A stretch of 64,000 nt of DNA, taken from Dehalococcoidia bacterium (lineage in GTDB: Bacteria; Chloroflexota; Dehalococcoidia; DSTF01; JACRBR01). A model generated the notes under the pieces. The model had not been told where the DNA came from. It saw nothing but the letters and a program-made list of their open reading frames with translations, and did not search any database. The stretch lies in the NCBI GenBank assembly GCA_015478665.1, contig JADMII010000001.1:62001-126000 (forward strand), written 5' to 3'. This document shows positions 52,203 through 60,772 of this stretch, piece by piece. The position numbers and the translations under genes are program-made. The first letter of the stretch is position 1. Each line of letters opens with the position of its first letter.

Positions 52203-52465
52203 TGTACGTCGATGCCTTCGTCGCCGATCTCGTCCGCGCCTGCGCCGCGCAGCCCGGCGACCCGCGCGCTGAAGACGCGCTCGCGCTGCTCACCGACTAT
52301 CGCCTTGCCGGCATCGACGAGCGCGGCTTCGACTGGCTGCTGGCGCAGATGCGCGGCGGCCGCGCGCCGCTCGCGCTGCTGGCATCGCGCGCCGAGACGA
52401 TCGCGCAGGATCTGACGGACCGCTGGCAGGCGTACCAGCAGCGGACGACGCGCGCACGGGCGTAG
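52202..52465 (+). CDS. small helical hypothetical protein, nrd operon
   Basis: 87 residues, all predicted helix (VDAFVADLVRACAAQ, GDPRAEDALALLTDYRLAG, RAETIAQDLTDRWQAYQQ). ATG at 52202 overlaps the preceding stop (TGATG), so the two are coupled. Not recognised. Confidence 0.55.
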   Translation: MYVDAFVADLVRACAAQPGDPRAEDALALLTDYRLAGIDERGFDWLLAQMRGGRAPLALLASRAETIAQDLTDRWQAYQQRTTRARA

Positions 52466-52474
52466 AGCGCACGC

Positions 52475-52777
52475 ATGCAGACGCGACGACGTGGGTTTAG
52501 CGCTTCGGAAGGTCGGCAATCAGCGGTTGCGGCGAGGCCGCGCTTCGACGACGCTATGGCAGCGTTGAGCATGGAGGCGATGGCGTTCCTCTGGCGTGTG
52601 CACTCCGGCGATGCACCGGCCGTGCGCGCGACCGCCGTCGCCTTCCTGCAACGGCTCGGCGCGGTCGCTGCGGCCGCCGACCTCGGCGAGAGCCAGGCAT
52701 GGCAGGACAACATCACGAGCTGGCGCGCGATCGCGAGGCTTGCCGGCGCAGATGATCCGTGGATGCAGGCAGGCTAG
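52475..52777 (+). CDS. small helical hypothetical protein upstream of nrdJ
   Basis: Up to 100 codons. The conserved-looking part starts near the ATG at 52556 (AALSMEAMAFLWRVHSGD, RATAVAFLQRLGAVAAAADL) and ends 23 bases before nrdJ. The 5' end is uncertain because neither Met has a good ribosome site. No family recognised. Confidence 0.45.
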   Translation: MQTRRRGFSASEGRQSAVAARPRFDDAMAALSMEAMAFLWRVHSGDAPAVRATAVAFLQRLGAVAAAADLGESQAWQDNITSWRAIARLAGADDPWMQAG

Positions 52778-52800
52778 CGAAGGAAAGGAATCCCCGAGTC

Positions 52801-55566
52801 ATGGTTCTCCAGGCCGAGCCGGAAGTACGCCGCACCCTCGCCCGTAGCGGGTTCACGATCGATCGCTTCTTCACGCGCGCCGGCGATGACCCGTTCGCAT
52901 CCGTCGCGTGGGCCTCGCGCAGCGCCGTCATCGCCGATGAGAGCGGCAACGCCTTCTTCCAGCAGAACGACGTCGAGATCCCGGAGTCGTGGTCGCAGAC
53001 GGCGACCAATGTCGTCGTCTCGAAGTACTTCCGCGGCCCGCTCGGCAGCGACCGCCGTGAGCGCAGCGTGCGCCAGCTCATCGGCCGCGTCGTCGACACG
53101 ATCACGAACTGGGGCACGAAGGACGGCTACTTCGTCGACAGCGACGAAGCACAGACCTTCCGCGACGAGCTGACGCACCTGCTGGTACACCAGAAGATGG
53201 CCTTCAACAGCCCCGTCTGGTTCAACGTCGGCGTCGAGCCGCGGCCGCAGTGCTCGGCCTGCTTCATCCTCTCCGTCGAGGACACGATGGAATCGATCCT
53301 CGACTGGTGCAAGACGGAGGGGATGATCTTCAAGGGCGGCTCCGGCTCCGGCATCAACCTCTCGCCGATCCGCTCCAGCACGGAGCAGCTCTCGGCCGGC
53401 GGCCAGGCGAGCGGCCCGATCAGCTTCATGCGCGGCGCCGACAGCATCGCCGGCTCGATCAAGTCCGGCGGCAAGACGCGGCGGGCAGCGAAGATGGTCG
53501 TGCTCAACGTCGACCACCCGGACATCGAGGACTTCATCGACGCCAAGGTGAACGAAGAGCGGAAGGCGTACGCCCTGGGCGCCGCCGGCTGGGACATGTC
53601 GCTCAACGGCGATGCCTGGTCGTCGATCCAGTTCCAGAACGCGAACAACTCGGTGCGCGTCACGGACGAGTTCATGCGGGCGGCCGGCGAGGGGCGAGAC
53701 TGGGACCTGAAGGCCGTCGTCGGCGGCGGCACCGTGCGCACCGTGAGCGCGCGGGCGCTGCTGGAGCAGATGGCGGCGGCGGCGTGGGAGTGCGGCGACC
53801 CCGGCATGCAGTACGACACCACGATCAACGACTGGCACACCTGCGCGACGACCGCGCGGATCAACGCCAGCAACCCCTGCTCCGAGTACATGCACGTCGA
53901 CAACAGCGCCTGCAACCTGGCGTCGCTCAACCTGCTGCGGTTCAGCGACGAGGCCGGCGTCTTCGACGTCGAAGCGTTCCGGCGCGCCGTCTCCGTCACG
54001 ATCTGGGCGCAGGAGATCATCGTCGGCAACTCGAGCTACCCGACGGAGAAGATCGCCGCGAACACGCGCGCGATGCGGCAGCTCGGGCTCGGCTACGCGA
54101 ACCTCGGCGCGCTGCTCATGACGCTCGGACGTCCCTACGACTCCGACGAAGGACGCGCGTACGCCGCGGCGATCACCGCGTTGATGACGGGACATGCGTA
54201 CGCGACGTCCGCCGCGATCGCGCAGCGCGTCGGTCCGTTCGACGCCTTCCACGAAAATCGCGACGCGATGCTGCGCGTAGTTGCAAAACATCGCGATGCA
54301 TCGCGTACAATACACGCAGCGCATGCAACGAGTGAGTTGATCGATGCAGCGCAGAAGGCGTGGGATGACGCAGCAGACCTCGGATCGAAGTTCGGCTATC
54401 GCAACGCGCAGGCGACAGTGCTTGCGCCGACCGGGACGATCGCCTTCATGATGGACTGCGACACGACCGGCGTGGAGCCGGACATCGCGCTGGTGAAGTA
54501 CAAGAAGCTTGTCGGCGGCGGCATGATGAAGCTCGTCAACGGCAGCGTGCGGCCGGCGCTCCTTCGCCTCGGCTACAGCAGCGCCGATGCGACGGCGATC
54601 GAGACGTACATCGACGAGCACGACACCATCGAGGGCGCACCGCAGCTGCGCGACGAGCACCTGCCGATCTTCGACTGCGCGTTCAAGGCGCCGAACGGCG
54701 CGCGCTCGATCCACCACATGGGTCACATCAAGATGATGGGCGCCGTGCAGCCGTTCATCTCCGGCGCCATCTCGAAGACGGTGAACCTGCCGAACGAGGC
54801 GACCATCGCCGACATCGCCGACGCCTACGTGCAGGCATGGGAGCACGGCGTCAAGGCCATCGCCATCTACCGCGACGGCTCGAAGAAGGTGCAGCCGCTC
54901 TCGACGTCGAACGGCCAGGCGGCGGACGCCGCCTGGGAGGCGAACCCCGTGCGCCGCAAGATGAGCGACACCCGAAACTCGGTCACCCACAAGTTCAGCA
55001 TCGAAGGCCACGACGGCTACATCACCGTCGGCCTCTACGACGACGGCACGCCGGGCGAGATCTTCCTCTCGATGGCGAAGCAGGGCTCGACCGTGAGCGG
55101 GCTGATGGAGGCGTTCGGGCGCGCGGTGTCGTACGCGCTGCAGTACGGCGTGCCGCTCCCGGACCTCGTGCGGAACTTCAGCCACATGCGCTTCGAGCCC
55201 ATGGGCCGCACGGAGAACCGCGACATCCCTGTCGCCCAATCGATCATCGACTACGTCTTCCGCTGGCTCGCCGGCCGCTATATGTCGGCGGCGGAAGCGT
55301 ACGAGGTGGGCGTGATGACGCCCGAGATCAAGGCGGCGCTCGCTGCCGGTCAGTACCCGCTGCCGATCAGCGCGCCGGCCGTGGATCGCGGGGGTGCCGC
55401 TGCCGGAAGCGCGGGCGCGAGCGACGCCGGGCCGGCGATCTACCAGTCCGACCGGGCGAACGGCCACGCCGATGCACCGGCGTGCGCGAGCTGCGGCTGG
55501 ATCATGATTCGGTCGGGGACGTGTTACCGCTGCGAGAACTGCGGTAGCACGAGTGGCTGCTCCTAA
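52801..55566 (+). CDS. nrdJ: B12-dependent (class II) ribonucleotide reductase NrdJ
   Basis: 921 residues; reduces ribonucleotides with adenosylcobalamin, so needs neither oxygen nor an iron subunit. RPQCSACFILSVEDTMESIL, GGSGSGINLSPIRSS, the catalytic triad NPCSE (358-362) within SNPCSEYMHVDNSACNLASL, and APTGTIAFMMDCDTTGVEPD are diagnostic, and the end is a zinc ribbon (CASCGWIMIRSGTCYRCENC). No ATP-cone is seen at the N-terminus. The ATG at 52801 follows GAAGGAAAGGAA. Likely under NrdR control from 51057. No cobalamin riboswitch is visible in front of it. Confidence 0.95.
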   Translation: MVLQAEPEVRRTLARSGFTIDRFFTRAGDDPFASVAWASRSAVIADESGNAFFQQNDVEIPESWSQTATNVVVSKYFRGPLGSDRRERSVRQLIGRVVDTITNWGTKDGYFVDSDEAQTFRDELTHLLVHQKMAFNSPVWFNVGVEPRPQCSACFILSVEDTMESILDWCKTEGMIFKGGSGSGINLSPIRSSTEQLSAGGQASGPISFMRGADSIAGSIKSGGKTRRAAKMVVLNVDHPDIEDFIDAKVNEERKAYALGAAGWDMSLNGDAWSSIQFQNANNSVRVTDEFMRAAGEGRDWDLKAVVGGGTVRTVSARALLEQMAAAAWECGDPGMQYDTTINDWHTCATTARINASNPCSEYMHVDNSACNLASLNLLRFSDEAGVFDVEAFRRAVSVTIWAQEIIVGNSSYPTEKIAANTRAMRQLGLGYANLGALLMTLGRPYDSDEGRAYAAAITALMTGHAYATSAAIAQRVGPFDAFHENRDAMLRVVAKHRDASRTIHAAHATSELIDAAQKAWDDAADLGSKFGYRNAQATVLAPTGTIAFMMDCDTTGVEPDIALVKYKKLVGGGMMKLVNGSVRPALLRLGYSSADATAIETYIDEHDTIEGAPQLRDEHLPIFDCAFKAPNGARSIHHMGHIKMMGAVQPFISGAISKTVNLPNEATIADIADAYVQAWEHGVKAIAIYRDGSKKVQPLSTSNGQAADAAWEANPVRRKMSDTRNSVTHKFSIEGHDGYITVGLYDDGTPGEIFLSMAKQGSTVSGLMEAFGRAVSYALQYGVPLPDLVRNFSHMRFEPMGRTENRDIPVAQSIIDYVFRWLAGRYMSAAEAYEVGVMTPEIKAALAAGQYPLPISAPAVDRGGAAAGSAGASDAGPAIYQSDRANGHADAPACASCGWIMIRSGTCYRCENCGSTSGCS

Positions 55567-55615
55567 CGGTAGGGGCAACAACAAGCGTCAGGGAAGACAA
55601 GGAGGCAGGGTACGT

Positions 55616-55903
55616 ATGGCTGTTACCGCGAAGAAGCCGGCTGCAAGGAAGCCGGCAGCCAAGAAGACGACGGCCCGCAAGCCGGCGGCGAAGAAGGCGA
55701 CCACGGCCCGCAAGCCGGCCGCCAGGAAGCCGGCGGTGAAGAAGACGACGGCCCGCAAGCCGGCCGCCAAGAAGGCGACCACCGCGCGCAAGCCGGCCGC
55801 CAGGAAGCCGGCCCGGGCCGCCGCGGCGAAGTCCCGGACGACGACCGCGAAGAAGCCGGCCGCCAGGAAGACGACGGCGCGCAAGCCCGCCGCCAAGAAG
55901 TAG
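55616..55903 (+). CDS. histone H1-like Lys/Ala/Pro-rich protein
   Basis: 95 residues made of KKPAARKPAAKKTTARKPAA-type repeats, resembling the C-terminal tail of eukaryotic H1 and bacterial HC1/AlgP-like proteins. It almost certainly binds DNA or RNA non-specifically and condenses the nucleoid. AAGGAGG lies 11 bases before the ATG. It ends 8 bases before a strong hairpin. The repetitive DNA makes its length likely to vary. Confidence 0.85.
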   Translation: MAVTAKKPAARKPAAKKTTARKPAAKKATTARKPAARKPAVKKTTARKPAAKKATTARKPAARKPARAAAAKSRTTTAKKPAARKTTARKPAAKK

Positions 55904-55910
55904 GCAACGA

Positions 55911-55939
55911 CGGGTGGCAGCATCCCCGGCTGCCACCCG
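55911..55939 (+). terminator. hairpin terminator after H1-like gene
   Basis: CGGGTGGCAGC (55911-55921) pairs perfectly with GCTGCCACCCG (55929-55939) across a 7-base loop, then pyrimidine-rich sequence follows. Confidence 0.75.
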
Positions 55940-55970
55940 CACGCCTCTCCCCCGACAGGCGTGAACACGT

Positions 55971-55998
55971 GGCCGGCCCCGGCCGTTCGGGGCCGGCC
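55971..55998 (+). terminator. second GC hairpin
   Basis: GGCCGGCCCCG (55971-55981) and CGGGGCCGGCC (55988-55998) form an 11-bp stem with a 6-base loop. It may back up the terminator at 55911 or belong to the 5' leader of the small gene at 56039. Confidence 0.6.
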
Positions 55999-56038
55999 AC
56001 TCCTCCACCGGCCGGGCATCGCCAACAGGAGGCGAACC

Positions 56039-56179
56039 ATGCAGTTCTTCATCGCGCTGGCCGTGCTCACCACTGCCTCGGCCGCCTACCTGCTCCATCA
56101 GTTCCGGCGCCTCGGCGAGGCCGCGGCGCCGGCCAGCAGCGACCACGAAGCCGACGGCGAGGAGCTGAAAGCCGCCTGA
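56039..56179 (+). CDS. 46-residue single-span membrane protein
   Basis: A short open frame: one membrane helix at the very start (FFIALAVLTTASAAYLLHQF) then an acidic tail (SSDHEADGEELKAA). The ribosome site AGGAGG is well placed before the ATG. Not recognised; size and layout resemble small regulatory membrane proteins. Confidence 0.55.
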   Translation: MQFFIALAVLTTASAAYLLHQFRRLGEAAAPASSDHEADGEELKAA

Positions 56180-56204
56180 TCCGCGAGCAAAATCACATAA
56201 TAAA

Positions 56205-56457
56205 TTGGCACGGACGCCATCTCCCGAGTATGATCGGAACCGGGCATTCGCCCGCCGAAGGGCGGCGGCGTCCGGAAGCACGGACGCTCCCCGCCGCCCC
56301 CTTCGGCGGGGATCTCTTCTCGACGACGACACACTGCCGGTGACTCCAGTGCGGGGCAGCGAAATCACGCATCCCCGGCGGTTCGCTTGGCGACGTTCGG
56401 CCGTTGAACACCAGCCGGCGCGGACGCAAAGAAGGGGCGCTTCCCGCGCCCCTTCTT
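56205..56457 (+). ncRNA. candidate small RNA with own promoter and terminator
   Basis: TTGGCA (56205-56210) and TATGAT (56229-56234) are 18 bases apart in an AT-rich patch. From about 56241 a structured, non-coding stretch follows: a long stem pairing 56251-56262 with 56299-56310, and finally a 12-bp perfect hairpin, AAGAAGGGGCGC (56429-56440) with GCGCCCCTTCTT (56446-56457). No open frame with a ribosome site fits. The last hairpin also serves as terminator for the convergent gene at 56496. Confidence 0.5.
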
Positions 56458-56495
56458 CGTCTGCGCTGTGCCGCATCCCGGCGGCACGTGAACTG

Positions 56496-56912
56496 CTATC
56501 CGCGCCGCCGCGCGCCCGCCAGCAATGAGCCGGCGCCGGCAACCCCCAGCAGCCCGCCGCCAAGCAACAGCCACACGCTCGGGCCGCTGGCGCCGCCGGG
56601 ACCGGTACCCGTCGACGGCGCCGTCGTCGCCGGCGATACCGCGCCCGCCGCCGTCGGCGTGCCCGCTGCAGTGATCGACGTGCCCGCCGCGATCGGCGTC
56701 GACGTCGTCGCTGCCGTGCCCGTCCCTATCGCTGAGGTCGTCGCCTCGGCCGTGCCGGTGCCCGTCGTCGTCGTCGCACTGCCGGCGGTGGTCGAGGGTG
56801 TCGTGCTGGGCGTCTGGCCGGACACGGAACCCGTGCCGATGAACGCGATCGCGAGCATGGCGATGCCTGCGCCGATGCCCACCGCCCCAGCCATCTTCCT
56901 GATTTGTCTCAC
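56496..56912 (-). CDS. Thr-rich secreted or surface-anchored protein
   Basis: 138 residues: a signal sequence (AGAVGIGAGIAMLAIAFIGT), a Thr/Ala/Ser-rich low-complexity middle, and a C-terminal hydrophobic helix with a basic end (WLLLGGGLLGVAGAGSLLAG then ARRRG). There is no LPXTG box, but the tripartite end is like a sortase or exosortase sorting signal. The GTG at 56912 has AGGAGGAG five bases upstream and is preferred to the Met at 56894. Likely heavily O-glycosylated wall or stalk material; no specific role. Confidence 0.62.
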   Translation of the reverse strand: MRQIRKMAGAVGIGAGIAMLAIAFIGTGSVSGQTPSTTPSTTAGSATTTTGTGTAEATTSAIGTGTAATTSTPIAAGTSITAAGTPTAAGAVSPATTAPSTGTGPGGASGPSVWLLLGGGLLGVAGAGSLLAGARRRG

Positions 56913-57118
56913 GGGTCTCCTCCTGAGCGATGAATACGTGGCCTCGTTCCTGGGCACGATAGCGACAGCCTCCGCGCGCCTCAACGAAATTCGGGGTAGC
57001 GTCGGAGCCTCGTCATGCCTTTGAAACAGGCTCCGCCAAGAAGCGCAGCGGCGCGCAAGCACGCCGATCGCCGACGCTCGCCGGCACGTGCAGAGTCGGC
57101 GCGCCGTATGATGACGGC

Positions 57119-57451
57119 GTGGAACCACGCGCGAAGCTCTGGATCGAGCACGAAGGCAAGCTGGCGCTCAGCGACTACCGCGTCCGCCTGCTGCTCCTCA
57201 TCGAGCAGACGGGCTCGCTCGCAGAGGCGGCGGAAGCGATGCAGCTGTCGTATCGCCGCGCCTGGGGGAAGGTGCGCGAGATCGAGCATAACCTCGGCCT
57301 GCAGCTCGTCGAGAGCGCGGCCGGCGGCGCTGGCGGCGGCGGCTCGCGCCTCACCGAGGACGGCCGGCGGCTCGTCGCGCTGTACCAGCGCTTCCACGAC
57401 GCCGTCGTCGCCGACCTCGGCCACGAATTCACGCGGACCTTCGGCGAGTGA
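57119..57451 (+). CDS. ModE-type winged-helix regulator
   Basis: 110 residues of the LysR-like N-terminal ModE domain: RVRLLLLIEQTGSLAEAAEA, LSYRRAWGKVREIEHNLGL and SRLTEDGRRLVALYQRFHD. No molybdate-binding C-terminal (MopI) domain is present, as in the short ModE-like proteins. It probably represses or activates molybdate or tungstate genes. The GTG at 57119 lies six bases after TATGAT (57107-57112), so the message may be leaderless. Confidence 0.88.
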   Translation: MEPRAKLWIEHEGKLALSDYRVRLLLLIEQTGSLAEAAEAMQLSYRRAWGKVREIEHNLGLQLVESAAGGAGGGGSRLTEDGRRLVALYQRFHDAVVADLGHEFTRTFGE

Positions 57452-57565
57452 CGGCAGCCGCACGCCCACGCCCCGTGGGGTACGGCGCCAGCACGGCAGC
57501 CGGGTCTATCGTGGAGGGGGCGTGCAGGTCTACGCGCGCGATAGCGGCCATCGAAGGAGGCACGG

Positions 57566-57748
57566 ATGGATCTCACCCTGGAAGACAGCGAAGCAAACCT
57601 GCTTCTGCGCGTGCTGACGCAGGACCTCTCGGCGTTGAAGATGGAGATCTCGAACACCGAGGACTACGGCATGCGTGAGGGCCTCAAGCGCGACGAAGAA
57701 GTGCTAAAGAGCGTCATCCGCCGCCTCAACCCGACGGCGCCCCTGTAG
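57566..57748 (+). CDS. 60-residue conserved-looking hypothetical protein
   Basis: LTLEDSEANLLLRVLTQDLS, then MEISNTEDYGMREGLKRDEE, then SVIRRL: two amphipathic helices with charged faces. GAAGGAGG is ideally spaced before the ATG. I have no family name for it; the pattern is of a short helical-hairpin protein. It is convergent with the GH3/winged-helix gene. Confidence 0.65.
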   Translation: MDLTLEDSEANLLLRVLTQDLSALKMEISNTEDYGMREGLKRDEEVLKSVIRRLNPTAPL

Positions 57749-57772
57749 CAAGCGCTCGACGCCCGCCGTCCA

Positions 57773-60772
57773 TCACGCGTCGAGCCGGAAGCCCTGCCCA
57801 CGCAGCGTCGCGATGTACGAGCGCTCGCCGCCGGCCTGCACGATGCGCTCGCGGAGGCGCCGGACGAGCGCGTCGAGCGCCTCCTCGGACACGCCCTCGG
57901 CGTAGGCGTCCGGCCAGATGTGGCTCACGAGCTCTTCGCGCGCGACCACCTTCCCGCGCCGCTCGAAGAGGAACGCGAGCAGACGGAACTGCTCGTTCGA
58001 CAGTCCGGGCTTCGCCTCCTGTCCCCGCACGTACACCCGCCGCGTCTCGAGGTTGACCTCGAGGTTCGGCGGCGGTCCCGTCGGCGGCTCCGCGAGCGCG
58101 ACGCCGCCCGCAGCCGACGGCGCGGCGACCGGCGCCACGGCGACGGCCTCAACCGGGGCCGACGAGCGTGGGACGGCGCCCGCTCGCGCCCGGTTGCGTC
58201 GATACCGCAGCGCGGCGACCCCGGCGAGCGCCGCGGCCAGCAGTCCGGCGGCGGCGACGACGGCGATGATGATGTTGCGGCGCCCGGAGCTCGCCGTCGT
58301 CGCGACGCGCGGCGTCGCCGTCGGCGGCGCCGCCCCGCCGATGCTGACCGCCAGCTTCGGCGACGCGATATCGGCGATGCTCGCCGTCGCGGTATATCTG
58401 CCGCGTCCGGCGGCGCCGAGGGTGGCCGCGGCGAGGCCGTCGACCGTGCGCGCCGTCGCCGTCGTCGTGACGCCGGCATCGGTGACGAGCGCGAACGACA
58501 CCGTCGAGCCGTCCGGCACCGGCTCGCCGTTCGTGTCGACGATCGGGCCGGCGACGAGCGGAAGGCTGCGCGTATCGACCACCGCCTGCGGGTCCTGGCC
58601 GTAGACCGTCAGCGGGATCCGCTGCTGCGGGTCGGGTTGCACCGCCTGCGCGACGCTGTAGAAGATGCCACTGATGTCGACCGGCGAGTGGCCCTTCGGA
58701 GTCACATCACCATAGAGCGCGCGGAAGCCGGTCTCGACCGACGCCTGCGTCTTGCTGTAGACGGCGAAGTAGGCGGCGAGCTTGCTGACCTGCGTCGAGT
58801 CCAGGTGGTACGGCACGTTGTAGGCGATGCCGACGAGCGTCTTGTTGCGCAGGTCGACGGGCGGCGCATCGAGGAAGCGCTTGACCGCGCCCGACGCGGG
58901 ATAGTTCACCGGGTCGTACTCCGTGAGCGCAAAGACGATCCACGACGCGTCGCCGACCGCGCGCGCCGTCGTCGCGTTCGCCGGGTCGTCCGGCGTCGTC
59001 AGCCAGCTGGCGAGCGCGCCGAAGCTGATCGTCGAGACGTCCGCCGGTTTCAGCCGCGACGCGCCGGACGGCCCGTACAGCTGCAGCAGCGTGTCCTGCA
59101 GGCTCGACTGCGATTTCACCCGGTACGGGTAGCAGTCTGCCCAGCACTCGACGATCAGCACCTTCTCCGGCGAGACCGGTCCGCGCGGCAGCCGGCTCCG
59201 CAGGTCGGCAACGGTCTGCGGCTGGATCAGCGTCAGCGCATCCTCCGAGATCCGCCGCATCGCGTCCGCGCCCTGGCCGGCGGCCGAGGCGGCCTTCACC
59301 GGGTCGACGCTGACATCGGCGAGCTGGAGCTTCGGGTAGAGCTTGAGCTTGGCGGCGATGACGTGCCGGACGGCATCATCGACGCGGCGGCGGAAGTCTG
59401 GGCTGTCGTTGTACTGCTGCCGCATGTAGAGGATGCTGTCTTCGATCGTCGGGAGCTGGTTGTCCTTCCAGCCCGGCTTGGCCGGGTCCGGGTAGAACTC
59501 CACCAGCGGCAGCAGGTCGTTGCCCGCCATGAGCGCATCCTTGACGACGGTCCGGTTCGGAAATTCCGCTTGGCCCTCCACCTGGGCGTACCACGTCTTC
59601 AGCGCCTCGACGCCGAGCGAGTCGGCCATGACGAGTCCGCCCTGCCGCCAGTCCGAGAACTCCGGCAGTTGCATCAGCGTATTCAGCGCGTTCGGGTCGA
59701 TGGACACCGGCCCCGTGAACGGCGCCGTCGACGACGGCACGAAGTTTCGGTAGCGGATGTGCGAGACCATCATGCCGTCGGCAGTTCCGAGCGGGTCCTT
59801 CGGGTCGGCGCGGTCCACCTCGGCGAACGGCGCCAGCTCCGACAGGCGCAGCTGGTCGAGCGACTTGTTTACCGTCGGCACTTCGCTCTCGGTCGAACGG
59901 TCGCTCTCGCCGTGGCCCGGAAAGTGCTTGGCGATGCTGAGCATCGAGCCGCCGCTGCCCTCGTGCACGCCGCGCACGTAGGCGCGGCCGAGCTGGCCGA
60001 CCCACGCCGGGTTGCCGCCGAACGAGCGGATGCCGATGTCACCCTGGCCGCCGGAGCGCGGCGTGTCGAGCACATCGACCACCGGCCCGAGCAGCATGTT
60101 CACGCCCGCCGCGGATAGCTCCCGCCCGACGATCTTGCCCGTCTGCTCGGCGTCCGCCTTGCTCCACGTAGCGCCGAGGGTCATGTTGTTCGGCACGGAC
60201 GTGTAGCCGTTCGTCACGTTCGTCAGCGGGAACAGGTCACCCTCGTTGTCGGTGGCGATCAGCAGCGGCACGAAGTACGTCGAGCCCGCCGGCCCGCGCT
60301 GCGTCGTCTCGTACGCCCGCTGCTGCAGGCCGTTGGTCAGCGCCGACAGCTGCGTCGCCGTATCGCCGCTGTTGACGATGTTCCCGTTGCTCGCCTGGAT
60401 CAGCACCGAGCCGACCTTGAAGTCGCGAATGAGGGTGGCGATGTCCGAGTTGGCGGAGACGTCGTTGCCGACGAAGTTCACCATCACCAGCTGCCCGATG
60501 CGCTCGTCGACGCTCAGCGAAGCCACCACGCGTTCGACCATCGCCGGGTCGACGCCCGCCGGCGGCGTCTGGGCGCGCGCGGGCGATGGCGTGTCGCCCA
60601 GCATCGCGCCGAGCAGCCCCACGACGGCAAGCAGCGCCGCCCACGTCGCTCCCGGGAAGCGGCGACGGCTCTCGGATCGACGCGGCAACCGTACGGCGGG
60701 ATGCAACACGAAACCGATTATGCCATGCCCCTTCGCTCGATGACACGTCGTATCCGAAGGACGCCCGGGCAC
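57773..60772 (-). CDS. GH3 hydrolase-like sensor joined to cytoplasmic OmpR-type winged helix
   Basis: 999 residues. Order: signal-anchor (42-62), glycoside hydrolase family 3 domain of the NagZ type (RIGQLVMVNFVG 91-102, IATDNEGDLFP, IAKHFPGHG 280-288, and the nucleophile region GLVMADSLGVEAL with D384), a second alpha/beta and a beta domain (about 530-815), one membrane helix (834-856), a linker, and a winged-helix DNA-binding domain (905-998: PGLSNEQFRLLAFLFERRGK, VREELVSHIW-like and RSYIATLRGQGFRLDA). The GHG loop reads ESDRSTE where NagZ enzymes have the D-S-H dyad, so catalysis may be lost. Predicted role: a membrane one-component regulator sensing wall sugars. GTG at 60772, or GTG 60709. 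Confidence 0.85.
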   Translation of the reverse strand: MPGRPSDTTCHRAKGHGIIGFVLHPAVRLPRRSESRRRFPGATWAALLAVVGLLGAMLGDTPSPARAQTPPAGVDPAMVERVVASLSVDERIGQLVMVNFVGNDVSANSDIATLIRDFKVGSVLIQASNGNIVNSGDTATQLSALTNGLQQRAYETTQRGPAGSTYFVPLLIATDNEGDLFPLTNVTNGYTSVPNNMTLGATWSKADAEQTGKIVGRELSAAGVNMLLGPVVDVLDTPRSGGQGDIGIRSFGGNPAWVGQLGRAYVRGVHEGSGGSMLSIAKHFPGHGESDRSTESEVPTVNKSLDQLRLSELAPFAEVDRADPKDPLGTADGMMVSHIRYRNFVPSSTAPFTGPVSIDPNALNTLMQLPEFSDWRQGGLVMADSLGVEALKTWYAQVEGQAEFPNRTVVKDALMAGNDLLPLVEFYPDPAKPGWKDNQLPTIEDSILYMRQQYNDSPDFRRRVDDAVRHVIAAKLKLYPKLQLADVSVDPVKAASAAGQGADAMRRISEDALTLIQPQTVADLRSRLPRGPVSPEKVLIVECWADCYPYRVKSQSSLQDTLLQLYGPSGASRLKPADVSTISFGALASWLTTPDDPANATTARAVGDASWIVFALTEYDPVNYPASGAVKRFLDAPPVDLRNKTLVGIAYNVPYHLDSTQVSKLAAYFAVYSKTQASVETGFRALYGDVTPKGHSPVDISGIFYSVAQAVQPDPQQRIPLTVYGQDPQAVVDTRSLPLVAGPIVDTNGEPVPDGSTVSFALVTDAGVTTTATARTVDGLAAATLGAAGRGRYTATASIADIASPKLAVSIGGAAPPTATPRVATTASSGRRNIIIAVVAAAGLLAAALAGVAALRYRRNRARAGAVPRSSAPVEAVAVAPVAAPSAAGGVALAEPPTGPPPNLEVNLETRRVYVRGQEAKPGLSNEQFRLLAFLFERRGKVVAREELVSHIWPDAYAEGVSEEALDALVRRLRERIVQAGGERSYIATLRGQGFRLDA

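Noticed and set aside
52466-52800. Cobalamin riboswitch before nrdJ
   Set aside because: No conserved B12-box-like sequence, and small genes occupy most of the interval.
54250-54330. Low-GC insertion within nrdJ
   Set aside because: Base composition dips here but the reading frame and family-type residues continue, so no insertion is needed.
55588-56073. Minus-strand frame rich in hydrophobic repeats opposite the H1-like gene
   Set aside because: Its AAGLRAVVFLAAGF repeats are just the complement of the Lys/Ala/Pro codons.
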